Shown: positions 45,301-58,210 of the stretch, piece after piece
Position numbering within the stretch: position 1 is the first letter of the stretch
Layout: every line of letters starts with the position of its first letter
Source: Trogon surrucura
Lineage: Eukaryota > Chordata > Aves > Trogoniformes > Trogonidae
Length of the DNA stretch: 64,000 bases
Assembly: GCA_020746105.1 (NCBI GenBank)
Contig: JAJGST010000078.1
Span: 1-64,000, forward strand
Direction: 5' to 3'
Translations under genes and position numbers: made by a program
Notes under the pieces: model-generated
What the model was told of the DNA's origin: nothing
Seen by the model: only the letters and a program-made list of their open reading frames with translations
The model's database searches: none

Positions 45301-48300
45301 CAAGCAGGTGCCTGTGGCTTCTTTGCGAGGCCGGCTGCTCTCCCGAGGGAAAGTGGCGTTACTTAGCAAGATGCCCTTTTTCCAAGCTTCTCTTGGGTTT
45401 GTTTTTGTTCTCTCAAGGCAGTTAAACGCACAGTGGCTTTAGGCTCCTCTTTAGGATCCTAGCTTTAAAAAGGGAAAGGTGGGGGTAGAAAGCCGCCCAC
45501 CCTTGAGCAGAGGTGGAGCAGATGCTTCTCCTTCTCTGTGGCAAGCCCGGACAGAGCCAGGGGAGCTGGACCAGCCCAATTTACGGCTGAGCTGGTGCCG
45601 GTCCCACGGCCTCCTTGCCCGTCAGCGTCAGGGGCCGTACTCGGGCACGGTGACAGGACGGGGCTTTGTCTTCTGTCCCCAGACAACCCGTCCCAGCGGG
45701 TGCACTTCATCCTTGAGACCCAGGAGGACGAGCAGCACACCCCCTGCGACTTGTTCGTTGAGCTGGATGAGATCTGCCTGAAAGGGGGCGAAGATGCCAA
45801 GTGGAGTGAAACGGCGAGGTAAGTCCCTGCGGCCGGGAGAGGCGTCCCCACGCTGGTAGCGCCCACGGGCTCTGCTTTCCATGCTCTGGGACATGAAGCT
45901 TGTGCAGCTGCAGGTGCCAATGCAAGAAGCCTTCTCCTCCTGCCCCCCCCGTAGCTCTGCCAAAGGGGTTGCAGAGCTGGGGCTGTTCCCCTGCAACGGG
46001 GCTGATCACGCCTGGTGTCCGCAGGTGGCTGAAGTTTGAGGAGGACATGGAAGATGGTGGCGAGCACTGGAGCAAGCCCTACGTGACCACTCTGTCCTCA
46101 CAGAGCTTCTCCGAGCTGAGGAGCTACATCACCAACGGGACGGTGCTGCTGGACGTTTGTGCCGACAGCGTGGAAGCGATCGCAGGTACCGTGGGTGCCA
46201 CGTCCCTCTGGGAACAGCCGAGCTCGGCTCGCTGCTGTGCCCCTCACTCCCAGCTCACACCATCCCCAGACATGATCCTGGGCCAGCAAGAACAGTCCGA
46301 GCGGTTCGACGAGTGCACACGGGGCAGAGTTCGAGAAGCGCTTCTGAGGAAGCACCAGCATCAGAAGCAAAGGAACAGCCTTCTCCCCAGGTTCTGCTTG
46401 TTTGCTGACCTGCACCAGCCAGGTGAGAGCTCCTGCAGGGCTTGGCTCCAGGTGAAGGTTCCTGCCGGGCTTTGGCCCCACTAGACCTGTCCTGGTGCAG
46501 CAGAAATGTCCCAGCTGCTGCTTGTCTGTCTTTCTGAGTGTCTGTCCTTTTCCTACCAGCCCAAACACGCAGCCCTCATCCTTCTCCCCCCACTGCCGAG
46601 GCTAAACGGGGAGTGAACCATGAGCCCAGCTCCATGGAGTTAAGCAAGGTGAGACACTCGTAGCTCTCCTGCGCCGTTAGGGCCAGATTTGCCCTTGCAG
46701 ACTCGACTGCAGAGTGTGCAGCAGAGCACCAGGGGCTTTGCTTTTGAACAGCTGCCTGAAAATAACTTGTCGTGCCCAGGCGGAGCTGCGCTTACTGGAG
46801 AAAACCGCCGGGGCTGAAGCCACCAACGTGCTCGTGGGAGAGCTGGACTTCCTTCGGCAGCCCATCGCGGCGTTCATCCGCCTGACCCCGGCCGTCCTCC
46901 TCTCGGGCCTGACGGAGGTTCCCGTCCCAACAAGGTCTGAAGGAGAAGCACAGCGTTTTTATTTAAAAACCCCAACAACACAGCATCAAGTTGCATGCAT
47001 CGGTGTGCGGCGCCCCAAGGGAACGAGGCCAGTGGGAGCACACGTGCTGCTCCCACCCACACCTCCTCGCCTTTGTTTCTCCCTTCCCTGCTGTAGCTTT
47101 TAAACCCTTTAGCCAATTTTAATCGAAGTTTTAATCGAACTAAATTTTTGCAGAGTCAACGAGCCTGCTGCGTGTCCCCTCTGGAGCCTCGTGCTGGGCT
47201 GGGAGCTGCCAGGGATTCCCTTGGTGCCCTTTGAGCAGGGACACGTTCCTCTCTCTCACTTTGTTTTCCTTGCCCAGGTTCCTGTTTGTTTTGCTTGGCC
47301 CCGAAGGAAAAGCCCAGCAGTGCCATGAGATTGGCAGGTTCATGGCTACCCTCATGACGGACGAGGTATGACGAGACAAGAGCTCTCTCAGGGTCACTTT
47401 CTGGCTTTCTTCGCCTCCCCCTGTCTCTGTGGGAGTGAGGGGGAGGGTTTGGTGTCCCAGCTGCTGCCCACAGGAAGGTGAAATCCCACCCAGGGTGCAT
47501 CATGCACCTTGTCCTTCTCCCCAGGGTCCCCAGCACGCTGTCCCCAGGGGTGGCATGGCCAGGGCCAGAGGAAGTTCTCCTCTTCAAGCAGAAGGCTGCG
47601 GTGTGCCCTGGGGGACAGCGGCCTCGTGCAGGAGATGATGACAAACACCATGAGGCAGGGCCTTCTCCTTTGGGGGGAGTATTTCCTGCCATTTCCAGCA
47701 GGGAGTTGGGCGAAGATTGTCTTGCCTTCAGCCACGAGCTTGTTGCACTGGTTAGGACGTCCGAGGCGGGTTGTCCTCTCACCAGGTTGTCTCCTCTCGG
47801 CAGGTTTTCCGTGAGGTTGCCTATAAAGCCAAGGGGCGGGCTGACCTCGTGGCCGGCATCGACGAGTTCCTGGAGCGGGTCACAGTCCTGCCACCGGGCA
47901 TGTGGGATCCTTCGATCCGAATCGAGCCCCCGAAGAACATCCCTTCTCAGGTGGGGGCTGTGGTGGTGGAGGCAGGCACGGGGGGGACAGGCAGGACGGC
48001 AGCAGGGCCGGGGACACTGCCCAGAGGCCAAATCCACAAGGTCCCTGGTTGACACCGGCGCATCCCGGAGCAGAGGGCAAGCCAGCCAGCGGTTACAAAC
48101 ACAGACCTTTATCCGATTTTCCTTGGAACAGGAAAGAAGGAAGGTGCCAGGAGCCCTGGATGACAGCAGTTCTCACAGGAAGCCGGAGGAACACGGCGGT
48201 CCTGAACTGGAGCCGACGGGAAGGTGTGAGCCTTGAGAGTTTGGGGGTTTTCCCCATTTGCCTCTACAATCTGAGCAAGCACCCTCCCTTCTGGCCAGTC

Positions 48301-51300
48301 TCTGGGGTTGGTTGGTTCACGGGAGGGGGTCCCCAGTCCCGGCCCGGTCCCCAGGGCTGGGCAGGTGGGAGACTTGAGCAGCTGGGCTCAGGCACAGCAT
48401 CACTGCCCGTGGGTTTTCTTGGTTTGGGGTGGAAGCAGGTGTGTCAGTTCCTCCAGGTAGAGCTCTGCTGCTCCTCAAAGCAAGGACCTGTTGCAAGGAG
48501 AGGGGTTGGGCTCTCAGCTGAGCTCCTTTTGGTTGCAGAGGTTCCTGTGAGTCTCAGTTTCTGCTGGGTATAGAATGGGAGAAGGAGAGTGCCTCTGTGT
48601 GGCAACAAAAGCTCTTCCGTGCCTGTGATTGCGCTTGTGCAGCAAAGAAAACTCCACGTCTTCCAGGAGAGTAGTGTCTCTTCTTTCCTTCCTCCAGGCT
48701 CTTTGGAGGTTTGATCTTGGATGTGAAGCGGAAAGCCCCGTGGTTCTGGAGTGACTTTCGGGACGGTCTAAGCCTGCAGTGCCTGGCATCCTTCCTCTTC
48801 CTCTACTGTGCCTGCATGTCCTCGGTCATCGCCTTCGGGGGGGCTGCTGGGAGAGGCGACCGACGGCCACATAGTGAGCCCCTCTCTCTGCTGGGTGGGG
48901 CGGGGGGAATAAAACTCCCGCAGACGTCCTCGCTGCAGTGAGTTGGCTTTGGGGCTTTTTCCCCAAGGATTTCCTTACTCGCTGCTACCTCTCTTCCCCC
49001 GACAGGGTGCCATGGAGTCGCTGCTGGGTGCGTCCATGACTGGCGTGATGTTCTCCCTCTTTGCTGGCCAACCCCTCACCATCCTCGGCAGCACCGGCCC
49101 CATCCTTATGTTTGAGAAGAACCTCTACAAGTTCTGCAAGTAAGGCTGGCTGCCGCGGCCAGGTGCTGCGAGAGCCTTCGGAAGGGGGGCAGTGAGAGGG
49201 AAAAAATGTGTTTCCTCTAATTTTCTTCTTGGTATAAGTTGTCCTCGGTGCCAGAGACATTGCTTTAGTACAGGGCAGTGCGGGATCCCTGAGTCTCTGA
49301 AGGGAGGGTGGGGTCTTTGGGGGCTTTAGGGTTAGATGGAAGTAGCAGCAGGAGGACAAGAAAGTAGGAGGAGGTGGGTGCCCCAGATGGGCTACACAAG
49401 GAAGAGGAGACAAATCACTCTGGGCTGGGAATGAGGGAAGATTTGCTTTCCTCTGAGTACAAAACCAGGCTCTTTTTGGCCTGATTTTTACTGGAAGTGG
49501 AAATAAGGCTTGCCCAAACACTGAAATAATTTCCTTCTGAAACACCCTGAGGTGTGATGATGTTACTCAAAAAGCAGGAGCTTCTCATGGGAAGCAGAGG
49601 TTTTCCATGACAGTCTTTTTGTTGTGATGGCTGGTGTGCGATGAGCCACACCTAGTGCAAGTCAGTTTATTGTGAAGCCCCAGCTTGCAGCTGACTGGGC
49701 GCAAAACCAGCCGGAGGACCTGACCTCCGCTGGCCTCCAAGGTGCTAACACAGGGTGAGAGTCAGGTTGCTCCCAGATTTCCCGGAGGAAGGCGGGGCTC
49801 AGAGCCTCTCGCTGGCCATCCCACCCTTCGTTTTGGTTTGTTTTCCCAGGGCCTACTCGCTCTCCTATCTCTCCCTGCGGGCGTGCATCGGGCTGTGGAC
49901 CGCTCTCCTCTGCGTGGTGCTGGTGGCCACCGACGCCAGCTGCTTGGTGCGCTACGTCACCCGCTTCACCGAGGAAACCTTCGCCTCCCTCATCTGTGCC
50001 ATCTTCATCTACGAGGCTCTCAAGAAGCTGAGCCACCTGCGCGAGACCTACCCCATGCACAGGCACAGCCAGCTCGACCTCCTCACCACCTCCTAGTGGG
50101 TATTTTCCTCCTCAGACGGCGCTGCCCCTCGGCAGGAGCTCAGGGCTGCCCCTCCATCGCCCTTGCCCGACCTCTGTCTCGGCTTCTCTCCTCCCAGCTG
50201 TAAGTGTGAGGCACCGGTCCAGCCCAGCAACGAGACCCTGCATTTCTGGGAGAGCAACAAGATCAACGTGTCTGGCATCGCCTGGGAAAACCTCACAGTG
50301 ACGGTAAGTGCCCCGAGCCACAGCTGCCCTGAGCCACGGCCGCAGGGCCCAGGGGCGTTCACGTGGTGCCAAAGCCAGAGCCCGGCAGGTGACAATGGGC
50401 TTCCAGCTGTGCCGACGCTGCTCTGGACAGATTCTGCTTAAACCTGATGGGTGGGTTTAACGTGCTTGGTCCTGGGAAGGAGAGGCCGCCTTGTGCAGTC
50501 CACCTGGCCCCCAGCATCGTGGGTGATAAGTGTCCCCCTCAAGCCCTGGGTGGACAATATTTCTGACCAGGAGATGATTAATGGGCTGCTTTGATTATTG
50601 TGGAAGTTGGAGGACATAAGGTCACACTTGAAAGCAGTAATTGGCTTCCTCAGCTGGTTTCTAAGCACTCCTGGCCGTGCTGTCTTATTCAGGGCTGCCT
50701 GTAGGTCCGTGCCTAAAGCTGTGTGGCTGAGCAACCTCTCAGGCTGTCGTTGCTGTAGCAGAGCCTCGGGGTAGGACGGGAGGCTCTCACGGATGTCTTC
50801 GGCCTCTCGTGGCCACGTTCTGCACGGCCTCTGCTGGGCAGGGACCATTTCCCTCTTCTCCTTTCCTAGCACGGTTGTCTCGGCCCTCCTTCCCCATTCC
50901 CTCTTTCTCTCTCCCCCAGAGTTTCCAGCGTTTCCTTCCCCTCTGGGGTCTTCTTCAGCCATGGTTTCACGCCACTCAGGTGGAGGATGTGCCATGGCCT
51001 GTGCTGTGCTGGCCCAGGAACTAGAGTGAAAGTCTTATAAGGAGCGGCTGAGGGAGCTGGGGGTGTTTAGTCTGGAGGAGACTCAGGGGGGGCCTTCTCA
51101 CTGTCTACAACTCCCTGAAGGGAGCGTGTAATCAGGTGCGGGGGTAGGCTCGTCTCCCAGGCAGCTAGTGACAGGACGAGAGGGCACGGCCACAAACTCT
51201 GTCAGGGGAGGTTCAGGTTGGGTCTCAGGCAGACCTTCCTGCCAGAGAGGGTGCTCAGGCACTGGGATGCTCTGCCCAGGGCAGAGGGGAGTCACTGTCC

Positions 51301-54300
51301 CTGGAGGGGTTTGAGGAGAGGCTGGATGTGGCACTGAGTGCCGTGGTCTGGCCCATGTGGGGGTGTTGGGCCATAGGCTGGACTTGATGATCTCCGAGGT
51401 CTTTGCCAGCCTCACTAATTCTGTTTCTGTGCTCACGTCCCATCTCTCTGCTGGGCAGCTTTTGTGTCACCTGTTCAGCTGCTGCTGCTGCTCATGAAAT
51501 AGATATCTCCGGTGGCAGGAGCAGGGCCAGGGTCATGGATCTTGGACCGAGATCCATCGAAGCCCCGAGTTCTCTGAGGTTTCCTTGCCCACATGCTCTG
51601 CCTTTATGTCCTGACCCTCTGTTTCTGCAGGAATGCCAATACTTGCATGGAGAGTTTCAAGGACCTGCCTGTGGAAGCCATGGCCCCTACGTACCTAATG
51701 TCTTCTTCTGGTGCTGCATCCTCTTCTTTTCCACCTTCCTGCTCTCAAGGTTCCTGAAGAAGTTTAAGACCAGCCGTTACTTCTCAACCAGGGTAGGTAG
51801 AAGACAGTGTCCAGCAGCAGTCTCCACACGCATCTCCCAAAATGGCTTTTCTGCAGCACTGAGCAGGATTTGCCACCATGTGGTCCAGCTGGAAAGCACT
51901 GGCCTCGAAAGCTGAGCTCTGGTGCAGCTTGGATGCCTCTCACCCACTTCCATGAGCGCAAAACAATCGCAGCACTTCCCACCTGCCTGGCGAGCGGTTT
52001 TTTGCTCAGGCAGCGGGAAACCAAAGTCGGTGCTTTTTCACCTTCTGTGCATGATGCGCTCGAGGGGAAAGTTGGCTCCGGGGAGGAGCTGCCAGAGAAA
52101 CAGACGCCGTTTCTTCCTTTGGAGGAACAAGTGATGCCTCCGTGCCTTATTCCCTTTGTGGCTGGCACTGTGGCTGTGCTTTCCTATGGTTCAATTTATA
52201 CATTTTCTAAAATGTTTGAATGAAACAACCCTTTCCACCTAATTGCACTTTTCGAATTGTCTGACACCAGCTGTGCCAGCGACAAACACCGCAACGGTAT
52301 CTACCCAAGGGATGAGGCTGTGTGTCCTCAGAGTGGTGGGGTTTTGTCCACCAGCCTGAATGTTGGTGACGTCCCCGCCTTTGCCACCTCAGGGCACGGC
52401 CCCGTTTGCGATGCCCCTCTCAGCTCTGGTTTCTTGCCCCAGGTACGGTCCACAGTGAGCAACTTTGCTATTTTCCTGACCATCGGCATCATGGTGCTCA
52501 TTGACTTCTGGATGGGCATCCCGTCACCGAAGCTCCACGTCCCCCAGAAGTTCAAGGTAATGGGGTGTTGTGGCCTGGAGCTGGTGTCAGCCCTTGGGGT
52601 GCCCCAAGCTGACGGTGGGGCAGGACAGGGTTCAGTCTGGAGGAGATGCTGGTGATGTGGCTACCTCCTCTCCTGCCTCCAAGTGCATTGTTCCCTTCTG
52701 GAAGCGAGAAGGCAGCTCCAAATCTAGATACCTCCCGGAGAAGTGTCTGTGGGTCCTTGCATAGGGGACACAGCGCTGCTGAAGCCCACGGGAGAGGGTG
52801 ACCAGCAGCCGGGGCTGGGACACGGGTGACGTGGGGATGGAGGGGAAGAATCAAAGCCAGTGAAGTGTCTCGGCCGGGCGGTGACGCCATGTGTGTGCCT
52901 CATTGCAGCCCACCAGAGCTGATCGTGGGTGGTTCATCAACCCCATTGGACCCAACCCTTGGTGGACGGTGTTGGCCGCGCTCGTCCCGGCTGTGCTCTG
53001 CACCATCTTGATCTTCATGGACCAGCAGATCACCGCTGTGATCGTGAACAGAAGAGAGCACAAGCTGAAGGTGAGGGGCGGCGGGGAAGGAGTCCCTCTG
53101 GGTTGCAGGTGTGGGGAGAAGCTCCTGTTCCAAACGCTTGGTGAAGGCGTTGGTTTGGGGCAGCGTCAGGCTGCGTGGCAGGATGCTCTCCGGGACTGAC
53201 GATGGCACAGGGAGCGAACGGGAGGGGAGGTCCAATGAGCAATCTTGTGGAGGAGCAAGTTGGTCTTAGAGCAGTAGAGAAGCAGGTTTTGTGGTCAAAT
53301 GTCAGCAGCAGCAGCTGGGGAATGAGCCATCGGGATGGGCTGTCAGGGATAACTCAGTCACAGCTTATGTGCAAGTGGTGGAACTTCCTTTAGGAATGAA
53401 AAGGCCTCTTCGTTGGTGTTTTTTTTTTTTTGAGAAGTAGCTATTGCACAAACTCTGTGAACCCAGAGTGTCTGAACTCCTGACAGGTTGTCGTGCAAAG
53501 TGCTTGCACAAAGACTGGACACATCCTTCTTTGCTTGCACTCAAGTAGGGTTTGAGTGTGATTTCCGACTCTGTGCTCGCTCTTACACTGTGGGATGCTC
53601 TGCTCCTTGTTTTTCTCCCTGCAGAAGGGCTGTGGGTACCACCTGGACCTTCTCATGGTGGCTGTGATGCTCGGGGTGTGCTCTGTGATGGGGCTGCCCT
53701 GGTTTGTGGCTGCCACCATCCTGTCCATCATTCACGTGAACAGCCTGAAAGTGGAGTCTGCCAGCTCAGCTCCGGGAGAACCACCCAAGTTCCTGGGGAT
53801 ACGAGAGCAGAGAGTCACCGGCCTGATGATTTTTCTGCTCATGGGCTGCTCCATCTTCCTCACGTCTCTGCTAAAGGTAAGAGGAAAATGCAAAATGCCC
53901 AACAGCCACGGGCTTTTGGAGGTTGTACAAAACCAGTGCCCTCTCTGCAGGCCTGAGGAGTTGTGGAGCGGAGCAGGGGGAGCTGATCCCAAACCTTGGG
54001 GCTTGACCCATGGTGGGAACCAGCCTGGCTTACCTTGCCCAGCCCTTCAGACCCCAGTTTGGTGGCTCCAGGCAAGCGAGCGACACCACGGCGCTAATTC
54101 CCAGGTGTCTTTCAGGCCCACCTGTGATTCGGGTTCCAAGGAAGTGTGTTCAGAGCAGGACATCTGCTCTTTTTCAAACAGGCACCACTTTGCAGGGTGC
54201 AGTTTGCTCCCCCAAACACCTCCCAACAGCCATTCCCAGGACAAATCCGACACACCATTAACCCTTTGGAAGCTGCAGAGCTTTAGGCAATTCAGGGCAG

Positions 54301-56884
54301 TGCCTGTAGAAGAGAGTGGTGTTACTGGAAATGGAATGTTTTTAAATAAATAATTGCGTTCTTTCTTTGCAGTTCATCCCAATGCCCGTGCTTTACGGCA
54401 TCTTTCTCGACACGGATCTGTCATCGCTCAGAGGAATGCAGGTACGTAGGGCGGGGAGGCGCAGGTGAGTTCAGCACCCTCTGTTTCGGTCTTCAGCGCG
54501 GGTCAGGGTTTGGTTACGTGAAAACGGGGGAAGGGAGTGCAAAGGGAAGGCAGTTTCTGCCGCTGGTGGAAATCCTTGGCCCTTGGTGGGCCAGGAGACG
54601 CTGATGACAGAATAGCACAGAATAATTGCAATTTGGTGGCAGCTCTCGGGGCAAGCTGCTTTACAGAGGGAGCGAAGGGGAAACGGGTGCTGCTCCCAGG
54701 AGGAACGTGGTGGGATCCAGGATTTCTCATTGCACGCGAGAGCCTGAGACCTCCTGCACATCCCACCAGGGCCAGAACGTTTCCCCAGTCCCACGGTGGC
54801 ACTGTTCCCCCTTTGATTTTGCAGTTCTTTGACCGCTTGAAGCTGTTTGCGATGCCGGTGAAACACCAGCCGGACTTCACCTACCTGCGGCACGTCCCCT
54901 TGCGGAAGGTGCATCTCTTCACCGCCATCCAACTGCTCTGCCTCGTCCTGCTCTGGGCCATCAAGATGACCCGTGCCGCCATCATCTTCCCCTTGCTGGT
55001 GAGAGCCGGTGCCGCTCGGCAGCGGCGTGTTTGCAGCGTTGGGGGGAGATGTAGCAGCAGCATCTCCGGCCTCACCGCCTCTTCCCACTTCTTTATGAAG
55101 GTTTTGGCAATCGTTTTTGTCCGGAAAGCGATGGATTTCTGCTTCTCGAAGCGAGAGCTCAGCTTTCTGGATGACCTGATGCCGGAAGGCAAGAAGAAGA
55201 AATTGGAAGATGCCGTAGTTGAAGCCCAAGAAGAAGAGGTAAAGCTTGCTGGGCGCTTGGGGCTGGGCATCTCCCACGGGCTGTGACATTGCCTGTTTCT
55301 ATCACAGTGTGCCTTGAAATGGGGGCGAAGAGCAGGACTCTATAGAAACAGATCCCAAGAGCCTGGATCCCACACATTTTGTAACACACACACACACACA
55401 CACAAAATTGTTTGGAGTGGAAGGTCTTGACCCTGCTGCACTATCAGCCGAGGCTGGAGAGGGCAGCGTGGCGGGTTTTGCCAGGACGTTTGATCTGTCT
55501 CCCCTTGGGTCAAAGCCAGAGCACTTAGTTTGTCCCTTTTTACCTCAGGAGTCCCAGGAGCCAAAGGGAGCTGTGGCTGCAAATCCAGTTCAGCTGCAAG
55601 AAGCTGCTGCTGCAGATTCAGTTCAGTTGGAAGGAGCTGCTGCTGCAGCAGATTCTGTTCAGCTGGAAGGAGACGCTGCTGCAGATTCGGTTCAGCTGCA
55701 ACTGGGACAGACCAGCGACTCAGAGATCCAAAGCCAAGCAGTGACAGGTAAATCCCCGCCAAGCTCCAGGACTCCCAGCAAGATTCATCTGAAGATGTTG
55801 GGCACAGTTTTCTCTCCTTGCACCTTTATCGAGCATCCCGTAGAAACCTGTAGTCAGTCGGGTGGGGAAATCAAATTTCCACGCAGGGCTGCTGTGGGCT
55901 CAGCACGTGCTCCCGGCTCTCGGCGTCTGCGGCCGGTGCCCTGTGCCCCACAGAATCGTGGAATGGTTTGGGTTGGAAGGGACCTTAAAGACTGTTGAGT
56001 TCCTGGGGGCAGGAACACCTTCCACCACACCAGGTTGCTCAGAGCTTCGTCCTGCCTGGCCTTGGACGCTTCCAAGGATGGGGCATCCGCAGCCTCTCTG
56101 GGCAACCTCTTCCACTCTCACCACCCTCACAGATTGTTTTTGCCGGCCAGGGTTTGACTGTTGGGGCAGGAGGAGGCTGCTTTAGCACCTCCAAAATCCT
56201 GCTTGGAGGAAGGGGAAGGTGCAAAGCCTGGGTTTTCTTGCTGCTCTTCCTGCAGGCTGGCCATGCGCTGCCTTCCTGTGCCTGGCTCAGAGGTGGGGCT
56301 GTGCTCGCTGCTGCGATGTGTCCCTCCCCAGGGAGCCAAGGTCCCGCTGGGGGAGAGCCCGCATCTCTCCCCTCTTTGGAAAAGAAGCTCGAATTCCGCA
56401 GCGGTAGAAGCGCTGGGTGCGGAGCCGGGGGTTGTGGGAGCAGTCCTGGTGCTGCCCTGCCCTGAAATGCAATTCTTGGGCTCCTTGCAGAGGACAGTTT
56501 TGGTTTTCCTTTCTCTTTCTTTGTGATTTGTTATTCCCATGGGGAGGCTGGACTCTGGTCCCTCTTGGCCAGGGCCCAGGCTGGGGTTGTTTCCAGCACA
56601 TGCCTGGATGCCTCCAGCTTTGAGAGAATGAACGAAACCCACCAGGGATGGGAACTGGGGCTGATTTTAACCAGGCTGGCACCAGTTCTGCAGGGTCTGC
56701 ATCTGCCCCGGCCTCAGGGGCTGCACAACCTTGGCCGCTGCCTTGGCCCATCCTGGCCAGGCTTCCTTGCCGTCCCCGGGGTAGTTACAGGGCTAACGCG
56801 TTTTCCTTCTCATTCTAATAAAAAAATCTCCTTGCAGCGCCGCCCCGCTGGCAGCAAACCCCCATCCCGGCAACGAGGGATTGA
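42353..56884 (+). CDS. SLC4A8: SLC4A8-like sodium-driven chloride/bicarbonate exchanger, 24 exons
   Basis: A plasma-membrane acid-base transporter of the SLC4 family. Exons: 42353-42400, 44406-44487, 45144-45257, 45683-45818, 46025-46185, 46270-46422, 46560-46648, 46780-46934, 47278-47365, 47804-47950, 48132-48223, 48698-48873, 49006-49139, 49850-50095, 50198-50303, 51631-51792, 52443-52556, 52909-53070, 53625-53876, 54373-54441, 54825-54998, 55101-55238, 55549-55747 and 56838-56884; about 1080 residues, near family length. The cytoplasmic N-domain shows [20 protein letters not shown] and [18 protein letters not shown]. The membrane domain includes [46 protein letters not shown] and [13 protein letters not shown]. 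Loop exons 15-16 carry three N-glycosylation sequons. SLC4A8 fits best ([34 protein letters not shown]), with SLC4A7/A10 as alternatives. Oddities are an extra G in exon 12, FLDTDL for FLYMGV in exon 20, and a repeat tail in exon 23. ATG 42353 has a good context. Confidence 0.92.
48837..48843 (+). other. SLC4A8: Seven-G run causing frameshift in SLC4A8-like exon 12
   Basis: The exon 11 and 13 phases require 175 coding bases in exon 12, but 176 are present. Removing one G from this run restores the family sequence [13 protein letters not shown] up to the donor at 48874. As written the frame reads FGGAAGRGD. Confidence 0.85.
51033..51430 (+). mobile_element. CR1 fragment in SLC4A8-like intron 15
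   Basis: The CR1 ORF2 end and 3' UTR ('taaggagcggctgagggagctggggg' ... 'ggctggacttgatgatctccgagg'). Confidence 0.9.
55385..55403. repeat. (CA)n microsatellite
   Basis: About nine CA units in intron 22 of the SLC4A8-like gene. Confidence 0.95.
55549..55747 (+). repeat. SLC4A8: 33-bp coding minisatellite in SLC4A8-like exon 23
   Basis: About four units encode variants of [11 protein letters not shown] ([40 protein letters not shown]). The exon has good splice sites and correct phase with exons 22 and 24. Confidence 0.85.
55948..56134 (-). mobile_element. CR1 3' fragment in SLC4A8-like intron 23
   Basis: The complement of the CR1 3' end ('cacagaatcgtggaatggtttgggttggaagggaccttaaag'). Confidence 0.9.
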
Positions 56885-57087
56885 TGCTGGCTATCTGCTT
56901 CGAACTCCGTCACTGCAACCAGCTCCCCAGATCGCCCGTGGGCCCCTCCAAAACGGTGACACGGAATCCCCAAGGGGCGAGAGCTGCCAGAGGGCCCGTG
57001 GCCGAGGAGAGCAGCTCCGGCCCGGCCCAGCCTGCAGCGGCGCAGCAGGACTTGGGAACAACCACAAAGCACGGCTGGGATGTGAAG

Positions 57088-57093
57088 AATAAA
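57088..57093 (+). terminator. Polyadenylation signal of SLC4A8-like gene
   Basis: AATAAA lies 204 bases after the predicted stop codon, the first such signal downstream. Confidence 0.7.
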
Positions 57094-57099
57094 TGAATT

Positions 57100-58110
57100 C
57101 TCACTCTCCCTGAGAATCTGGAGAGTCTTGGCAGCAGCCCCCGGGCAGAGGCACACGAGCAGCACGACCAGCAGCAGCACCAGCCTGGGCAGATGTCCCC
57201 GAGCCCGACAGCGTGTGGCATTGAACCCGCCGCGCTGTGATGTTTGACCGGTCTCTCTGCCTGAGCTTTTCTTCGTTCCTTCCCACAGCAAGGCAGGGCT
57301 GCGAGAGAGGGACGTTGTTCTGCTTCCCTTTTTCCACGGACAGTTCCAGGTCTTCATGTCCCCTCTCTCTCTGGGGCTGGGTGTGCAGGAAAAACGGGCA
57401 CGGACAGGACCTTGCTCATCTGGCCCTTCCCGTGTCTCTCAGGAGGCCTGGTGGCTGAACAAGGGCCCTGCCCTGTGCATCCGTCTGCACACTCACCGAC
57501 GTGAGCTTTTCACTTGCGTAAAATCCCTCTCCGGGACATTTCCCAGCCCCGGCATCCCGCAGCCTCGCCGCATCCCTGCCTTCAGCCCGGCTCGGCCCAG
57601 CAGAGCAGCCGTGCTGGGACTGGTGCTGCAGCGGGAAGCGGAGGCCGGTGAGAATGTCCCTGCGGCCAGAGAATCCCCAGCCCGGGCTGTCTGCAGCCTC
57701 CGCTGCCGCACTCGCTGCCCAGGACGGGCCGAGGGAACTGGTCCCGGGGCTGGTGGCGCAGCTCCTGCTGCCCCAGGGACAGGGCAGCCTGCCCCGAGCT
57801 GGCACCCATGGCAGCGGCTTCTCTTGCCGCGCCTCCCCGTGGGGCACACACGCGGTGCCCGGCTCTGCTGCCAGGACATCCCCTCTGCCCAGAGCCTGGC
57901 CCCAAGGGCAGTGGGAGAGAGAGGGAGGAGGGTAGAGGGGGTCTTAGAAATGTGCAGAAATATCTGAAGCGTGGGTGTTGTACGGAAAATCCCGTTGCCA
58001 GAGTCAGTGTTCACAAAGGACACAGAGGAGTCTGAACTTTATTCGAATAAAGGGAGAGTTCACCGGGGCTGCCGAGTCCCAGGGAGGTCTCTAAAACTGC
58101 CGGAGGACGC
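57100..58110. other. GC-rich spacer
   Basis: Long frames on both strands look compositional. A minus-strand frame near 57120-57190 encodes a Leu/Val-rich segment like a membrane anchor, but no splice-consistent gene could be built around it. Confidence 0.3.
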
Positions 58111-58117
58111 AGCCCCC

Positions 58118-58210
58118 TTTTATCCCCATTTCCTCCTTTTATCCCCATTTCCTCCTTTTATCCCAATTTCCTCCTTTTATCCCCATTTCCCCCTTTTATC
58201 CCAATTTTCC
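58118..58210. repeat. 20-bp tandem repeat (TTTTATCCCCATTTCCTCC), about five copies
   Basis: Clear head-to-tail units with small changes between CCCC and CCCA. Confidence 0.95.

Noticed and set aside
50093-50097. Apparent TAG stop at the end of SLC4A8-like exon 14
   Set aside because: The TA belongs to a Tyr codon completed by the next exon (TA|C). The donor GTGGGT starts at 50096.
57101-57357. Minus-strand frame with a Leu/Val-rich signal- or anchor-like segment
   Set aside because: No matching exons up- or downstream could be built, and it overlaps the 3' UTR of the SLC4A8-like gene.
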